Part shown: piece after piece, positions 37,353 to 48,000 of the stretch | How the letters are laid out: the number at the start of each line of letters is the position of its first letter | Position numbering within the stretch: the stretch's first letter is position 1 | From: Prolixibacteraceae bacterium | GTDB lineage: Bacteria; Bacteroidota; Bacteroidia; Bacteroidales; Prolixibacteraceae | DNA: 64,000 nucleotides | Assembly: GCA_019459485.1 (NCBI GenBank) | Contig: JAIBEZ010000024.1 | Coordinates: forward strand, 1-64,000 | Direction of reading: 5' to 3' | Notes under the pieces: generated by a model | Databases searched by the model: none | What the model was told of the DNA's origin: nothing | What the model saw: the letters and a program-made list of their open reading frames with translations, nothing else | Position numbers and translations under genes: made by a program

Positions 37353-38915
37353 TCAAAAATTGCGTTTGTAATTTGCCGCAAAAGCTTCCGCACATCGTTC
37401 GCCATCCATTGCCGACGATACAATTCCTCCTGAATATCCTGCACCTTCGCCACAGGGGTAAAGTCCCTGAATTTTAACATGTTCAAGTGTATCCTCCCTT
37501 CGCGGGATGCGAATTGGCGAAGAAGTCCGCGATTCAACTCCCACCACAATTGCTTCGTTGGTAAGGTATCCGTGCGCTTTTTTATCAATCTGTGCAAATG
37601 CTTCCTGAAGTCGGGTCCTGATTCGTTTGGGAAGTTTATCGTGCAATGGAACCGAAACCAATCCGGGGTGATAGGAGGTTTCGGGCAAATCGGGTGAAAA
37701 TTTACCACTCACAAAATCTGCCATTCGCTGCGCCGGGGCAAACTGAGTACTTCCGTTCAAGGCAAAGCACAACCGTTCAATGTTCCGCTGAAACTCCAGA
37801 CCGGCAAAAACGCCAAAATGCCTGAATTCCGCCAGATCTTCGGGCCTGATTTCGACGACCATTCCGGAGTTGGCAAAATTTGTATTTCGCTTTGTTGGCG
37901 ACATTCCGTTCACAACCATCTCGCCGGGAGCAGTGGCCGCCGGAACAATCATTCCGCCGGGACACATACAGAATGAATAAACACCGCGTTGCTCAACCTG
38001 CTCAACAAATGTATAACTGGCAGGTGGCAAATAAGGTCCGCGCAATGGTTGGTTGTATTGAATCGAATCAATCAATGTTTGCGGATGTTCGACCCGAACC
38101 CCCACTGCAAAAGTTTTGGCTTCGATTGAAATGCCTTTGGAATAGAGTAATTCAACAATTTCGCGCGCGGAATGGCCAGTTGCAAGAATTACAGCCTCGG
38201 CTTCAACAATGGTGGTGTCCGAAAGCATTATTCCTGAGCAGCGGTCATTTTCAACAATCAGATCTTCCACGCGGCTGTTAAAATGAATTTCGCCGCCGGC
38301 TTCCAGAATTTTATTTCTGATACTGGTAATGATTCCCGGCAACATGTTGGTGCCAATGTGCGGATGCGCATCAAAAAGGATTTCAGGAAGAGCGCCGTTT
38401 GCATAAAAAACTTCCAGTATTTTCCTGATATCTCCACGCTTTTTCGATCGTGTATATAACTTTCCATCCGAGAAAGTTCCTGCTCCACCCTCTCCAAAAC
38501 CATAATTCGAATCAGGATCGACCAAATGGTCGCGATGGATTTTGGCAATATCCCTTTTACGGTCGCTCACGTTTTTCCCACGTTCAAAAATTATCGGTTT
38601 AAAACCAAGTTCGATCAAACGCAAAGCGGCAAAAAGTCCGGCAGGACCAGCGCCAATTATTATTACTGATGGTTTGTGGTCAACAAGATCATACGTGAAC
38701 TGTATTTTTTGTTCGGAAGGTAATTCGTCGATAAATACTTCAACACCCAGATTTACGCGAATTGCACGCTGACGGGCATCAACCGACTTTCGCCTGACGT
38801 TGATCAGAAGTATCCTTTCTTCAGGAATATTAAGTTTTTCAGCCAGAATTGGCTTGTAGAATTGTTCGTCCGACGCCTGTTTGGGCGTAAGTGACAAATT
38901 AATTTCTTGTTTCAA
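37353..38915 (-). CDS. FAD-dependent oxidoreductase, uncharacterised NAD(P)/FAD family
   Basis: 520 residues. An N-terminal ~85-residue ferredoxin-like domain precedes a Rossmann FAD site, IIGAGPAGLFAALRL (about 92-106) with FERG. Then come NYGFGEGGAGTFSDGKL, ILATGHSAREI and the C-terminal GEGAGYSGGIVSSAMDG. These are the marks of the conserved COG2509-type dehydrogenases, whose substrate is unknown. The C-terminus abuts a hairpin shared with the convergent gene. Confidence 0.85.
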   Translation of the reverse strand: MKQEINLSLTPKQASDEQFYKPILAEKLNIPEERILLINVRRKSVDARQRAIRVNLGVEVFIDELPSEQKIQFTYDLVDHKPSVIIIGAGPAGLFAALRLIELGFKPIIFERGKNVSDRKRDIAKIHRDHLVDPDSNYGFGEGGAGTFSDGKLYTRSKKRGDIRKILEVFYANGALPEILFDAHPHIGTNMLPGIITSIRNKILEAGGEIHFNSRVEDLIVENDRCSGIMLSDTTIVEAEAVILATGHSAREIVELLYSKGISIEAKTFAVGVRVEHPQTLIDSIQYNQPLRGPYLPPASYTFVEQVEQRGVYSFCMCPGGMIVPAATAPGEMVVNGMSPTKRNTNFANSGMVVEIRPEDLAEFRHFGVFAGLEFQRNIERLCFALNGSTQFAPAQRMADFVSGKFSPDLPETSYHPGLVSVPLHDKLPKRIRTRLQEAFAQIDKKAHGYLTNEAIVVGVESRTSSPIRIPRREDTLEHVKIQGLYPCGEGAGYSGGIVSSAMDGERCAEAFAANYKRNF

Positions 38916-38917
38916 GG

Positions 38918-39679
38918 TTATTCAAAATGAAAACTAAATATGAACATATTTGATGTCAGCTTCGAAAGCGCATTGGTATATACTTGTGGCTGTGTCTCTT
39001 TCGGCCCGCTATCCAATATATCTGACAATCCGAAGCTGAACTTTAATTCGGTTGACAGGCGAAAAAACTGAAGATAAGAATCCCATCCAACACCAACTTC
39101 AACAGATGAGCTAAAAGGTTTTAGTCGTACCAGATCTTCCTGCCCGGTTTTCGAAATATCAATACGATAAGCTACTCCGCCAATTAAATATGGCCTTTGG
39201 TTGTTCATCCGCTTCGATTTATATTTAACCAGCAACGGAAAATCCAAAAAGGTTGATTTGATAGAATAAAAATCGGTATCGCCTGAATTAACGTCCTCCA
39301 CAGGAATATTGTACACCAGTTTACGCTCGCCAAACGACATGCCGGGCAAAAAACGTAGATCCAAATATTCGGTCATCCTTAAATTGGTAACAATTCCAAC
39401 TGTAAAACCAGGGGTGAGGCTTGAGATATCAGCCCGTATTTGCCTGTTGCCATCAATACTCACACCATCAATCACGTCCAGTTTCGACGGATCAAATTTC
39501 GGATTCTCATCTATGGTTGGATAATGGTCGATGTTAAAATCGAGCGCATTGAGCGCCAGTGTAAATCCGAAATGAAGACGTTTGTCGTCAAAGGTGGTCA
39601 GGTTTCTAACCATCTGCCGTTGCGCCAGTGCGTTCAGCCCAATCGTTAAAAAGAAAAGAATATAAAAGAAACGCTTCAC
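38918..39679 (-). CDS. porT: Type IX secretion system protein PorT
   Basis: 253 residues with a signal peptide (MKRFFYILFFLTIGLNALAQ) and an outer-membrane beta-barrel ending in FIFSFHFE. The early RNLTTFDDKRLHFGFTLALNALDF segment is typical of PorT/SprT. The gene lies between ubiE and the FAD enzyme, and porT next to ubiE is a repeated pairing in this phylum. PorT is required for T9SS export, which fits the T9SS-sorted giant at 45046. Confidence 0.85.
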   Translation of the reverse strand: MKRFFYILFFLTIGLNALAQRQMVRNLTTFDDKRLHFGFTLALNALDFNIDHYPTIDENPKFDPSKLDVIDGVSIDGNRQIRADISSLTPGFTVGIVTNLRMTEYLDLRFLPGMSFGERKLVYNIPVEDVNSGDTDFYSIKSTFLDFPLLVKYKSKRMNNQRPYLIGGVAYRIDISKTGQEDLVRLKPFSSSVEVGVGWDSYLQFFRLSTELKFSFGLSDILDSGPKETQPQVYTNALSKLTSNMFIFSFHFE

Positions 39680-39739
39680 AGTAAATGATTTTCAACTGTT
39701 CGTAAAACCACAATATTACTAAATTATTGTATGCACGAA

Positions 39740-40465
39740 TTATTTTTGGGCAATGTAAATGGTTGCAATCCCAAATGTAAGCCGTTTTTGTTTTGACCTT
39801 GAAAACCCGCAACTTTTCAGGATGGACAAAAATTTCTGGTCGTCGGGAAAAGCCATTACCGATTCGGGCAAATAGGAATAGGCAGAACTGTCTTTTGAAA
39901 CCAGCTTTCCGACCAATGGTAGAATTGTGAAGAAATAAAAGAAATAAAATTGCTTGAACGGGAAATACTTTGGCTTCGAAAACTCAAGGATGACCACTAC
40001 CCCATCAGGTTTTAAAACCCTGTGGAATTCTTTCAAACCCTTTTCAAGATTTTCGAAATTACGAACGCCAAAAGCAACGGTAATGGCATCGAACTGACGG
40101 TCGGAAAAAGGCATTGATTCAGAATCGCCCTTTTTGAATTCAATCAGGTTACTTAATCCAAGTTTTTCAGCTTTGATGCGTCCAACATTCAGCATCTGCT
40201 CCGAAATGTCAAAAGCAACAATTTTAGAAGGTTTAAGTTTTGACGCTGCAATGGCAAAATCACCGGTTCCGGTTGCCACATCCAGCAACGATCCGGTTTT
40301 ATTATAGCCTGAAAGAATTTTAATCGCTTTTCTTCTCCAAAGTTTGTCGATTCCAAGCGACAGAAAATGATTCAGAAAATCATAGCGTGGAGCGATATTG
40401 TCAAACATCTGCTCTACTTGCTGCTTCTTTTGCTGTTTCGAATCTTTATAAGGGGTAACTTGCAT
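39740..40465 (-). CDS. ubiE: Demethylmenaquinone methyltransferase
   Basis: 241 residues with the SAM motif DVATGTGDFAI (about 61-71), AFGVRNFENLEKGLKEF and the C-terminal FGIATIYIA. It makes menaquinone from demethylmenaquinone, as Bacteroidota do not make ubiquinone (menG is an alternative symbol). It is 6 bp downstream of the PurM/PurL-like gene. Confidence 0.95.
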   Translation of the reverse strand: MQVTPYKDSKQQKKQQVEQMFDNIAPRYDFLNHFLSLGIDKLWRRKAIKILSGYNKTGSLLDVATGTGDFAIAASKLKPSKIVAFDISEQMLNVGRIKAEKLGLSNLIEFKKGDSESMPFSDRQFDAITVAFGVRNFENLEKGLKEFHRVLKPDGVVVILEFSKPKYFPFKQFYFFYFFTILPLVGKLVSKDSSAYSYLPESVMAFPDDQKFLSILKSCGFSRSKQKRLTFGIATIYIAQK

Positions 40466-40471
40466 GTTTTG

Positions 40472-41509
40472 TTAGTTCGAAGGCGTCATTTTGTCGATGT
40501 ACCCGAAAGATTCATCATCAATCCTTATTTCGCCTTTGGTTACGTGTCCCAATGCGAAAAATGGCACTTTCAGGCTTAACATCAAATCAACAAAGTCATC
40601 GACCTTCGTAAGATCTACACCAACAACGATACGCCCCATTGCTTCTCCAAAAAGAAAGGCATCTTTACGGATTTCGGCATCAGTGGTAATGTCAAAGCCA
40701 AATCCTGAAGGCATCCCGGCACGCAGCAACGAGAAAAACAATCCACCCTTGCCTACAGGATTCGCAGAACTCAACAAACCTTCAGCGATCAGTCGTTTCA
40801 TTACGGCATGAAGACCAACTTCAACATCAATGTCAAAAACAGGCAGTGGCGATTCTGAGATTTCATGATAAAACTCTAAATATTCAGAAGAATTTATGTC
40901 GTCATACGATCCACCTATCATGAAAATGTTATTTCCCTTTTTCTTCAGGCTGTGGGTTACAATTCTATCCTTGTCAGGAACCGAACCCATTAAACTAACA
41001 ATAATGGTAGGAGAAACCGGTCCGTGCGCCGAAAAGGAATCAAACCGGATTTTTCTGTCGGTAAGTTTAATATTGAACTTGTTGCACGCATTTACAAGTC
41101 CGTTCTTAGCTCCTGAAGCGATATACTGGCCATTCGGGTCAGCAATGTTGATATGGTATAGAAAAGAACTGACAGCTTCTGGGACAGCGCCAAAACAAAT
41201 CATTTTACGAACCGCCCTTGCTATCAGCATTTCAGTAGCTTTCTGCGGGTCAATTTCGAGATGATGGTGTAAAGCGTGCGTTGTCATTGCCATCAATTGT
41301 CCGTTCTCTGAACTAAAAATACCGGTTTCATCGGTCTCATCGTTCGCCATCGAAGCCACATCAACTGTTTCTTCACTGAAGTCATTAAAATAATTTATCG
41401 GAGCCAGATTTGGGTCGGCCATTAAATTAAATATAATATCCTGAATATTTTGCTCCTCCGGAATTTGATCAATTGTAAACTCACTGATTTCCTCTTTTTG
41501 CTCGATCAT
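40472..41509 (-). CDS. AIR synthase-related protein, PurL C-terminal-half-like
   Basis: About 345 residues. It resembles one PurM-like module of FGAM synthase: an N-terminal part with MAMTTHALHHHLEIDPQKATEMLIARAVRKM, then MIGGSYDDINSSEYLEFYH, DVEVGLHAVMKRLIAEGLL and PVGKGGLFFSLLRAGM. These correspond to GGSEY, the helical EGL segment and the DvSeGGL region of PurL. It is too short for PurL, and the ATP-binding glycines and acidic residues are only partly kept. I choose the start MIEQKEE (41509); an upstream in-frame ATG is at 41539. Activity unknown. Confidence 0.7.
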   Translation of the reverse strand: MIEQKEEISEFTIDQIPEEQNIQDIIFNLMADPNLAPINYFNDFSEETVDVASMANDETDETGIFSSENGQLMAMTTHALHHHLEIDPQKATEMLIARAVRKMICFGAVPEAVSSFLYHINIADPNGQYIASGAKNGLVNACNKFNIKLTDRKIRFDSFSAHGPVSPTIIVSLMGSVPDKDRIVTHSLKKKGNNIFMIGGSYDDINSSEYLEFYHEISESPLPVFDIDVEVGLHAVMKRLIAEGLLSSANPVGKGGLFFSLLRAGMPSGFGFDITTDAEIRKDAFLFGEAMGRIVVGVDLTKVDDFVDLMLSLKVPFFALGHVTKGEIRIDDESFGYIDKMTPSN

Positions 41510-41616
41510 AACGTTCGTTTTCTTTAAATGCAGAAACAAAAATAATTAAGTAGTTTGTTATTCCATAAGTTTTCAGATATTTTTAATTTTAGCGATCTTA
41601 ATAACCCATACATTCA

Positions 41617-42381
41617 ATGAATCAGAAAATAGCCTTAATTACCGGAGCAACAGCAGGTATCGGCTTGGAAACTGCCAATTTACTCGCTCAAAACGGTTAC
41701 AATTTAATACTTACCGGCCGCAGAAAAGAACGACTAGAAACAGTCAAAACGCAGTTTGAGCTGAATTACAACTGCAAAGTTCAAATTTTAAACTTCGATA
41801 TTCGAAAAAGAATGGATGTTGAGAAAGCACTGTCGTCGCTTCCGGAGGAATGGAAAACCATAGATGTCTTGGTCAACAATGCCGGTTTGGCAGCAGGATT
41901 GGGCCCAGTAAATTCAGCAGATGTTGATGATTGGGAAAATATGATCGACACCAATATCAAAGGGTTACTTTATACTACCAGAATCGTTTCCCAATGGATG
42001 GTTGAAAGACAAAGCGGGCACATTGTCAACATTTCTTCCATCGCCGGAAAAGAAGCATACCCGAACGGATCGGTTTATTGCGGATCAAAACATGCAGTAG
42101 CAGCAATTACAAAAGCAATGCGGATTGAACTAATGCCCTCAGGAATAAAAGTATCTTCGATTGCCCCCGGCGCCGTTGAAACTGAATTCTCGCTGGTCAG
42201 GTTTCGCGGAGATGAAGAAAAGGCAGCGCAGGTTTACAAAGGCTTTACACCGCTGAACGCAAAAGACATCGCTGAAACAATTCTGTTTGTCATAACCCGC
42301 CCGCCGCATGTAAACATCGACGATTTACTGATTATGCCCACCAACCAAGCTTCAGCGAGAGATTTCAATAAAAAATTATAA
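41617..42381 (+). CDS. Short-chain dehydrogenase/reductase
   Basis: 254 residues, classical SDR: TGATAGIG (residues 9-16) for NAD(P) binding, NNAG, catalytic Ser in IVNISSIAGKEAY and YCGSKHAVAA (Tyr/Lys pair). It resembles the YdfG-type NADP-dependent 3-hydroxy acid/serine dehydrogenases. It is followed 7 bp later by an Ldh-family gene, so a shared pathway is possible. Confidence 0.92.
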   Translation: MNQKIALITGATAGIGLETANLLAQNGYNLILTGRRKERLETVKTQFELNYNCKVQILNFDIRKRMDVEKALSSLPEEWKTIDVLVNNAGLAAGLGPVNSADVDDWENMIDTNIKGLLYTTRIVSQWMVERQSGHIVNISSIAGKEAYPNGSVYCGSKHAVAAITKAMRIELMPSGIKVSSIAPGAVETEFSLVRFRGDEEKAAQVYKGFTPLNAKDIAETILFVITRPPHVNIDDLLIMPTNQASARDFNKKL

Positions 42382-42388
42382 GCCATTC

Positions 42389-43480
42389 ATGATAAATTTT
42401 GATTCAGATTATTTAAAAGAATTTACCTTTCAGATATTTAAAAGCATGGGTTGCCCCGACAATGATGCCAGGGTAGCTGCCGATTGTTTAAACCAGGCTG
42501 ATTTGCGGGGAGTAGATTCTCACGGCGTGGCCCGATTGAATGGCTATGTCAGGTTATGGGAACTGAAACGTTTGAATGCCAAGCCGGAAATGAAAATCAT
42601 TCACGAAACACCCAGTACAGCAGTTCTTGACGGTGATCTTGGACTTGGATTGGTAACTGCCCCACATGCGATGCAGATAGCAATTGATAAAGCCAAAATT
42701 GCAGGCACAGGCTGGGTAGCGGTGCAAAACTCCAATCACTACGGAATTGCAGGTTATCATTCGATGCTGGCTCTTGAACACGATATGATTGGGATTTCGA
42801 TGACCAATGCCAGTCCTCTGGTGGCGCCTACTTTCTCAAAAAGCCGGTTTCTGGGCACCAATCCAATAGCCGTCGCAATTCCAGCTTTAAATCAACCACC
42901 ATTTGTAATAGATATGGCAACTACTACCGTTGCAAATGGAAAACTTGAAGTTCTTCAGCGAAAAGGGGAAGATGCACCACTTGGCTGGGCACAGGACAAG
43001 GAAGGGAATCCAACAACCGATGCATTCGCACTTCGGAAGGGTGGATCAATGCTTCCATTGGGCGGCGATCGTGAGCATGGAGGGCACAAAGGTTATTGTC
43101 TGGGTGCAATGGTCGATATTTTCTCGGCAGTGCTTTCAGGCGCTAATTACGGCCCATGGGTTCCTCCGTTCGTTGCGTTTCTTGAACCACCAGCCAATCC
43201 GGTTGGAAATGGGATCGGACATTTCCTGGGAGCCATCCGTGTTGACGCTTTTCGACCGGCTTCAGAATTTAAAGCGCACATGGACAACTGGATTCAAACA
43301 TTCAGAAATGCCGAACCTGCAGAAGGTTACGAAAAGGTGCTAATCCCGGGAGATCCTGAACGCGAACTGACCATTGAAAGATTGAAAAATGGAATACCTT
43401 TGCACGAACAGGTGGTGAATGATTTGCAAGAGCTTGCTGCTAAATTCGGACTTGTTTTCAATGACCACAAAAAACAATAA
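42389..43480 (+). CDS. Ldh family (malate/L-lactate dehydrogenase type 2) oxidoreductase
   Basis: 363 residues of the NAD(P)-dependent LDH2/MDG fold. LRGVDSHGVARL (about 36-47), VQNSNHYGIAGYHS and GGDREHGGHKGYCLG are family signatures, with His41 in the active-site region. Members oxidise 2-hydroxy acids such as malate, lactate or ureidoglycolate; specificity is not visible. It is coupled to the SDR gene (7-bp gap). Confidence 0.92.
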   Translation: MINFDSDYLKEFTFQIFKSMGCPDNDARVAADCLNQADLRGVDSHGVARLNGYVRLWELKRLNAKPEMKIIHETPSTAVLDGDLGLGLVTAPHAMQIAIDKAKIAGTGWVAVQNSNHYGIAGYHSMLALEHDMIGISMTNASPLVAPTFSKSRFLGTNPIAVAIPALNQPPFVIDMATTTVANGKLEVLQRKGEDAPLGWAQDKEGNPTTDAFALRKGGSMLPLGGDREHGGHKGYCLGAMVDIFSAVLSGANYGPWVPPFVAFLEPPANPVGNGIGHFLGAIRVDAFRPASEFKAHMDNWIQTFRNAEPAEGYEKVLIPGDPERELTIERLKNGIPLHEQVVNDLQELAAKFGLVFNDHKKQ

Positions 43481-43507
43481 AAAGCAGAAACAATAGTTTA
43501 ATCTTTT

Positions 43508-44218
43508 ATGTACGAAGCACTTGTAATCACACCTGTTAAAGACTCATTGAATACAACCATTGAGACCATCAAATCCATTCACCAATCGGAAGGGAATTTC
43601 CTTTATTGTATTTACAACGACTTCAGTACCGAAGAAACAACCCTACGCCTTGAGGAAATAAAAGCCAAATATAACTTTGAGCTTATAAATTTATCAGAAA
43701 TAACCCAGACACCATCGCCAAATTACCGCTTTGTATTACAGATGGCACAACAAAAAGCGCTCGAACTAAATATTCCTCTGATCATCGTTGAATCCGACGT
43801 GGAAGTAAAAAAAAATACGCTAAAGGATTTAAACCGGTATTCAAAAGAATTGGGTAATTGCGGAATGGTAGCGGCAATCACTGAAGATTACCAGGGAAAA
43901 ATAAATTTTCCTTATCTAAACTTTAAATCAGAAAAGAAAACAATTGTAAAAACACGACACAGCCTTAGCTTTTGCTGTACACTACTAACTTTAGAATTGC
44001 TTCAAAAATATGACTTTAAAACACTTTCAGCAGAAAAGCACTGGTACGATGTTTCAATCTCAAGAAAATCAGTTCAACTAGGCCTAAACAATTACCTGAT
44101 TGTTTCGATGGGAGTCTTGCACAAACCTCACAGCAGCCGCCCATGGAAGCAATTAAAATACGAGAACCCAATTAAATATTACTTCCTGAAACTTACAAAA
44201 CGTCTCGACAGGATCTAA
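43508..44218 (+). CDS. Glycosyltransferase family 2-like protein
   Basis: 236 residues. The N-terminal LVITPVKDSLNTTIETIKSI and CIYNDFSTEETTLRL match the GT-A nucleotide-binding start, with IVESDVEVKKN in place of the usual DxD. The second half (CCTLLTLELLQKYDF) is like GT2 enzymes. A single domain without membrane helices. It follows the Ldh gene by 28 bp and converges on the nitroreductase with only 3 bp between. Confidence 0.78.
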   Translation: MYEALVITPVKDSLNTTIETIKSIHQSEGNFLYCIYNDFSTEETTLRLEEIKAKYNFELINLSEITQTPSPNYRFVLQMAQQKALELNIPLIIVESDVEVKKNTLKDLNRYSKELGNCGMVAAITEDYQGKINFPYLNFKSEKKTIVKTRHSLSFCCTLLTLELLQKYDFKTLSAEKHWYDVSISRKSVQLGLNNYLIVSMGVLHKPHSSRPWKQLKYENPIKYYFLKLTKRLDRI

Positions 44219-44221
44219 AAA

Positions 44222-44965
44222 TTATTCCAACCGAAATCCTTGAACGGTTAAAAACTCAATCAGCTTTTTCGAGAAGAAATCACTGTCTTCCTTTTTATAG
44301 CGCACTTCAGTATAAACCTGTGCCAAATTTTCCTTGCCATTTTCAGCAACAAACCTTTTGGATGATTCAAGGTTTTCCTTGTCTTTATAAAGCGCCCTTA
44401 TCCGGGAATCACTAAAATCTGAATATTCTTCATAATGAACAACCGCTTCAAAAGGTAAACGATCGGTTAATTCCGGAACGCTTTCAGGATAACCAATTGT
44501 TAAAGCCGTTATTGGAACTACACCTGCCGGCAATTTTAAAACTTCAGCAATTTCGGGAGCATTGTACAGCGTTGTTCCCAGATAGCAGATTCCCAATCCA
44601 CGGTTCTCGGCAGCAATGCAAATATTCTGCGCAAACACCGTAGCATCAACGCAACCATTGAGCAACCATAGCAAATTCTGAAAATCAGCTCGTGTATTGT
44701 TTACAGAGCACCATTTATAAAAACGGTTGACATCCAGGCAAACAGTTAATAAAACAGGCGCATTTACAACCATTGGCTGGTTAAAATGATATGGCGAAAG
44801 CAACTTCTTTTTTGCCGGATCTTCAGTTACAATAACGCTGCACAATTGCATATTTCCTGTATTTGAAGCCCTGATTCCGCATTCAAGTATTTCATTGAGA
44901 ACGTCGTTCCCAATTTCCGTTTTCAGGTAGCCTCGTATCGAACGATGATTTTTCAATAATTCCAT
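44222..44965 (-). CDS. Nitroreductase-family protein
   Basis: 247 residues: HRSIRGYLKTEIGNDVLNEILECGIRASNTGNMQL at the N-terminus contains the FMN-contact RSIRxY and S/NTGNMQ segments. AAENRGLGICYLGT follows in the second half. It belongs to the NfsA/FRP-like flavin reductases, which dimerise and use NAD(P)H. The physiological substrate is unknown. Confidence 0.88.
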   Translation of the reverse strand: MELLKNHRSIRGYLKTEIGNDVLNEILECGIRASNTGNMQLCSVIVTEDPAKKKLLSPYHFNQPMVVNAPVLLTVCLDVNRFYKWCSVNNTRADFQNLLWLLNGCVDATVFAQNICIAAENRGLGICYLGTTLYNAPEIAEVLKLPAGVVPITALTIGYPESVPELTDRLPFEAVVHYEEYSDFSDSRIRALYKDKENLESSKRFVAENGKENLAQVYTEVRYKKEDSDFFSKKLIEFLTVQGFRLE

Positions 44966-44996
44966 AAAAAAATAAATATTAAGACTTTGTATAAAT

Positions 44997-45026
44997 AAAA
45001 AAGGGAAGCCCGCAAGCTTCCCTTTT
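44997..45026 (-). terminator. Terminator of the giant T9SS gene
   Basis: A perfect 11-bp stem AAAAGGGAAGC/GCTTCCCTTTT with a 6-nt loop, followed by T-rich sequence on the minus strand, 20 bp after the stop codon. Confidence 0.85.
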
Positions 45027-45045
45027 CAAATCAATCAATTCGGTA

Positions 45046-48000
45046 TTACCTTTTAACAATCTTAACAGTTTTGGCAATTACATTATCTGACGTATGAAGA
45101 GAGATAAAGTAAATACCGCTGCGAAGTTCATTCAATTGAATTCTATTAGCAGGATTAACAACTTGTTTAACAACCTGACCGGCGATGTTTGTAACAACAA
45201 CCTTAGATAGTTTAGAAGAAGCATCAATGTTAACAAAATCCACAAATGGGTTTGGATAAACCTTGAATAGAGAAACATTTACAGAAGGATCAATGCTTGT
45301 TAAGAAATGATCACCTGTTTTAAATGTCCAGGCACTGCCATCGCTTACACCAGCAAATTTATTACCAGCGACATCTTGGATAGCTAAACCATCAACTTTT
45401 ACATAGTAGTTGGTATTTTTATCAAGACCGTTCTGGGTTGGAGCATAAGTTACTGTAACATCCTTACCGCTAATCATTGCAGCAGTAATAGGAATTTCAA
45501 GTACAGGAGTTGTAGTAAGAACTTTGTAAACTGTAAGTTTACCACCCTCGCCAACAGCTACGTCTTCATTGAAAGTCATCTTAAATGTAGGATGATTATC
45601 AGTAGTTGTTTCATTAAGTGGAGTCCAGGTTACCAATTGAGGAGCAGTAAAGTCACCAATTGTATAAGTCAAAGTCTGACCAGCAAATACATTGGCATTA
45701 GGAGAGGTATCCTTAATTCCATCAGTAAGAACGATTGTTACCAAAGTTTGTTCTAAACCTGAAACAGTTAAAGTATATTCATCACCTAATCCTGAAACAT
45801 CAGTTAAAGTACCACCGGTTACAGTCACACCACCTAATACACCACTCACAGGTTCGCTGAATTTTAATCCAACAGTGAATACTGCTTCAACAGGTGTTGC
45901 AGGAGGAGTTACTACAACAGTTGGAGCAACATGATCACCTACTTTATAAGTAAATGTTGTAGTTTCCAACGCGTTATTAGCAGCATCTTTAATTGTATTT
46001 GCAACAACAATACTTAGTTCAGCCAAATCTTCACCAGTTAAAGTAACAGTGAATGATGTACCTGTTCCGGGAGTAAATGTACCGCCAGTGATGTCTTCAG
46101 CAGCAACAGTTACAGTACGGTTGAATGTTAATACTACATCAAACTCATTGTCCTGATTATTTCCTGACGCAGGAACTGCAGTTACAGTAAGAGGAGCAAC
46201 TTCAAGAGATTTTGCAACCATACAACCGTGAGCATCATAAACAGTAACAACTGTAGCAGGAGCATGCAATTCAACAACCTGGAATTCATTACCATCAATA
46301 GGTAATTTCACTGAAGCATCTCCAACCACATAGGTGTAAGGAGAAATACCACCGGTTATTGTCATTGAAGCACTCAACTGATCTTCAGCCTGAGTAACTA
46401 CAACTTCAAGAGGATGTTGAGTAGAAACAAAAGACTTATAGAAGTTAGTATTACAACCCTTATCATCTTTAACTTCGAAATAATAGAAGTTTTGTTCTTC
46501 AATACTATTTGCAAAGATCAGATTATTAATAGCGATCTCGTTTGTGAAAGCTACCCATGGACCAAAATCCACAGCAGTGTTTCTACGGTAACGAATTGAG
46601 AATGTACGTCCAGCTTCACCTGTAGCTTTAACTATTACAGATGCAGTTGCATCACCATAGCAAGTAGTTTCATGTAAAGTAGCAGTAACACCAACAGGTT
46701 CGTTTAGAATTTCTTCATCACTGGCGATACAACCGTTGCCATCTTTCACTTCAATTTTCCAGCTTGATCCAACCTGAACAATGAATGATGGAATTGGCTG
46801 CCATGCAGTATGAACAACACCGTTTTTAGTCAATTGGTACAAATAGCTGGTAGGAGCTGATCCATCCCAATTTGTTCCACCAGTAGCAACAGCTTCAATT
46901 ACTCCGTTTACATCACCAGGACATAAGAAAGCACCATCAGCCTTAACCAAATTTACAGTGAGTGCAGGATTCTGCCATACAACCACAGTTTTAGTAGTTG
47001 AACAACCATTCTTATCAGTCACCTTAACTGTAAAGGTTGGGTGAGTATGATCAACAATAGCGGCATGTTTTGTTTCTGATGCAGGAACACCTGTAAGGGT
47101 ATAAACACCATCAACAGGAGTTAAGCCTGAATAAGGAAGATTTACAGCGTTTCCTGCTGCATCAGTACCAGAAATATTAAATGTATATGGAGCGCCGGCA
47201 TCAGAAATAATACCACTTACCATAACTTTTCCAGTTGCACCACCAAAGCAAAGAACTTCAGTAGATGTTGGATCATTGAATTTTACAGTTTGTGGCTCTC
47301 TGATCTGTACACGCCATTCATCAATAGGATTAGCAATTGTACCTTCACCACCTACAATACATCCGTTGGCATCCATTACCCAAATAATCCAGGTAGCAGC
47401 AGTTGCCTGATCGAATACATTAGTAGTAACCCATTCTGTTGAATTAGGATCTGGAGCAAGTACGTGTGCTGGTAAAATAGACTTTTTAACAGCATATTTA
47501 TAAGGGCCAACACCACCAACAGCAGTAATGGTAAATTTACCATCGTTACCACCGAAACAAGTTACATCATTATTAAATGCAACTGAAGCAGTAAGGAATG
47601 TACCAGGTTGTTGAACTTCCCAAGAAGCTACTTTGTGCCAAACGTAATCAACTGGAACAGGGTTTGGAACCACTTCAGCACCTGTAGGTAATAAACATCC
47701 TTCAGCATCCCTGATCCAAACACTGTAAATAGCATGTGGCAAATTGCTGAATATAGCAACTTTACCTGTAGTTCTCTTCCAGGCACCTGGAGTTTCCAAA
47801 AGAATTGGATTAGCAGTTGTAGTCAACTGTACATCGTATTCCTCACCTGTTAAAGTGTTTACAAATGGAGTACCTCCACTAATAACTGTTACTTTAAATT
47901 CACCATCATTTCCACCTCTGCAGCTTACTCTTTTAGTAACTTCACCTCTGTATGCATACTCGGCAGGGCCGGCAACTACAAAAGTTAACTGATAAGTACA

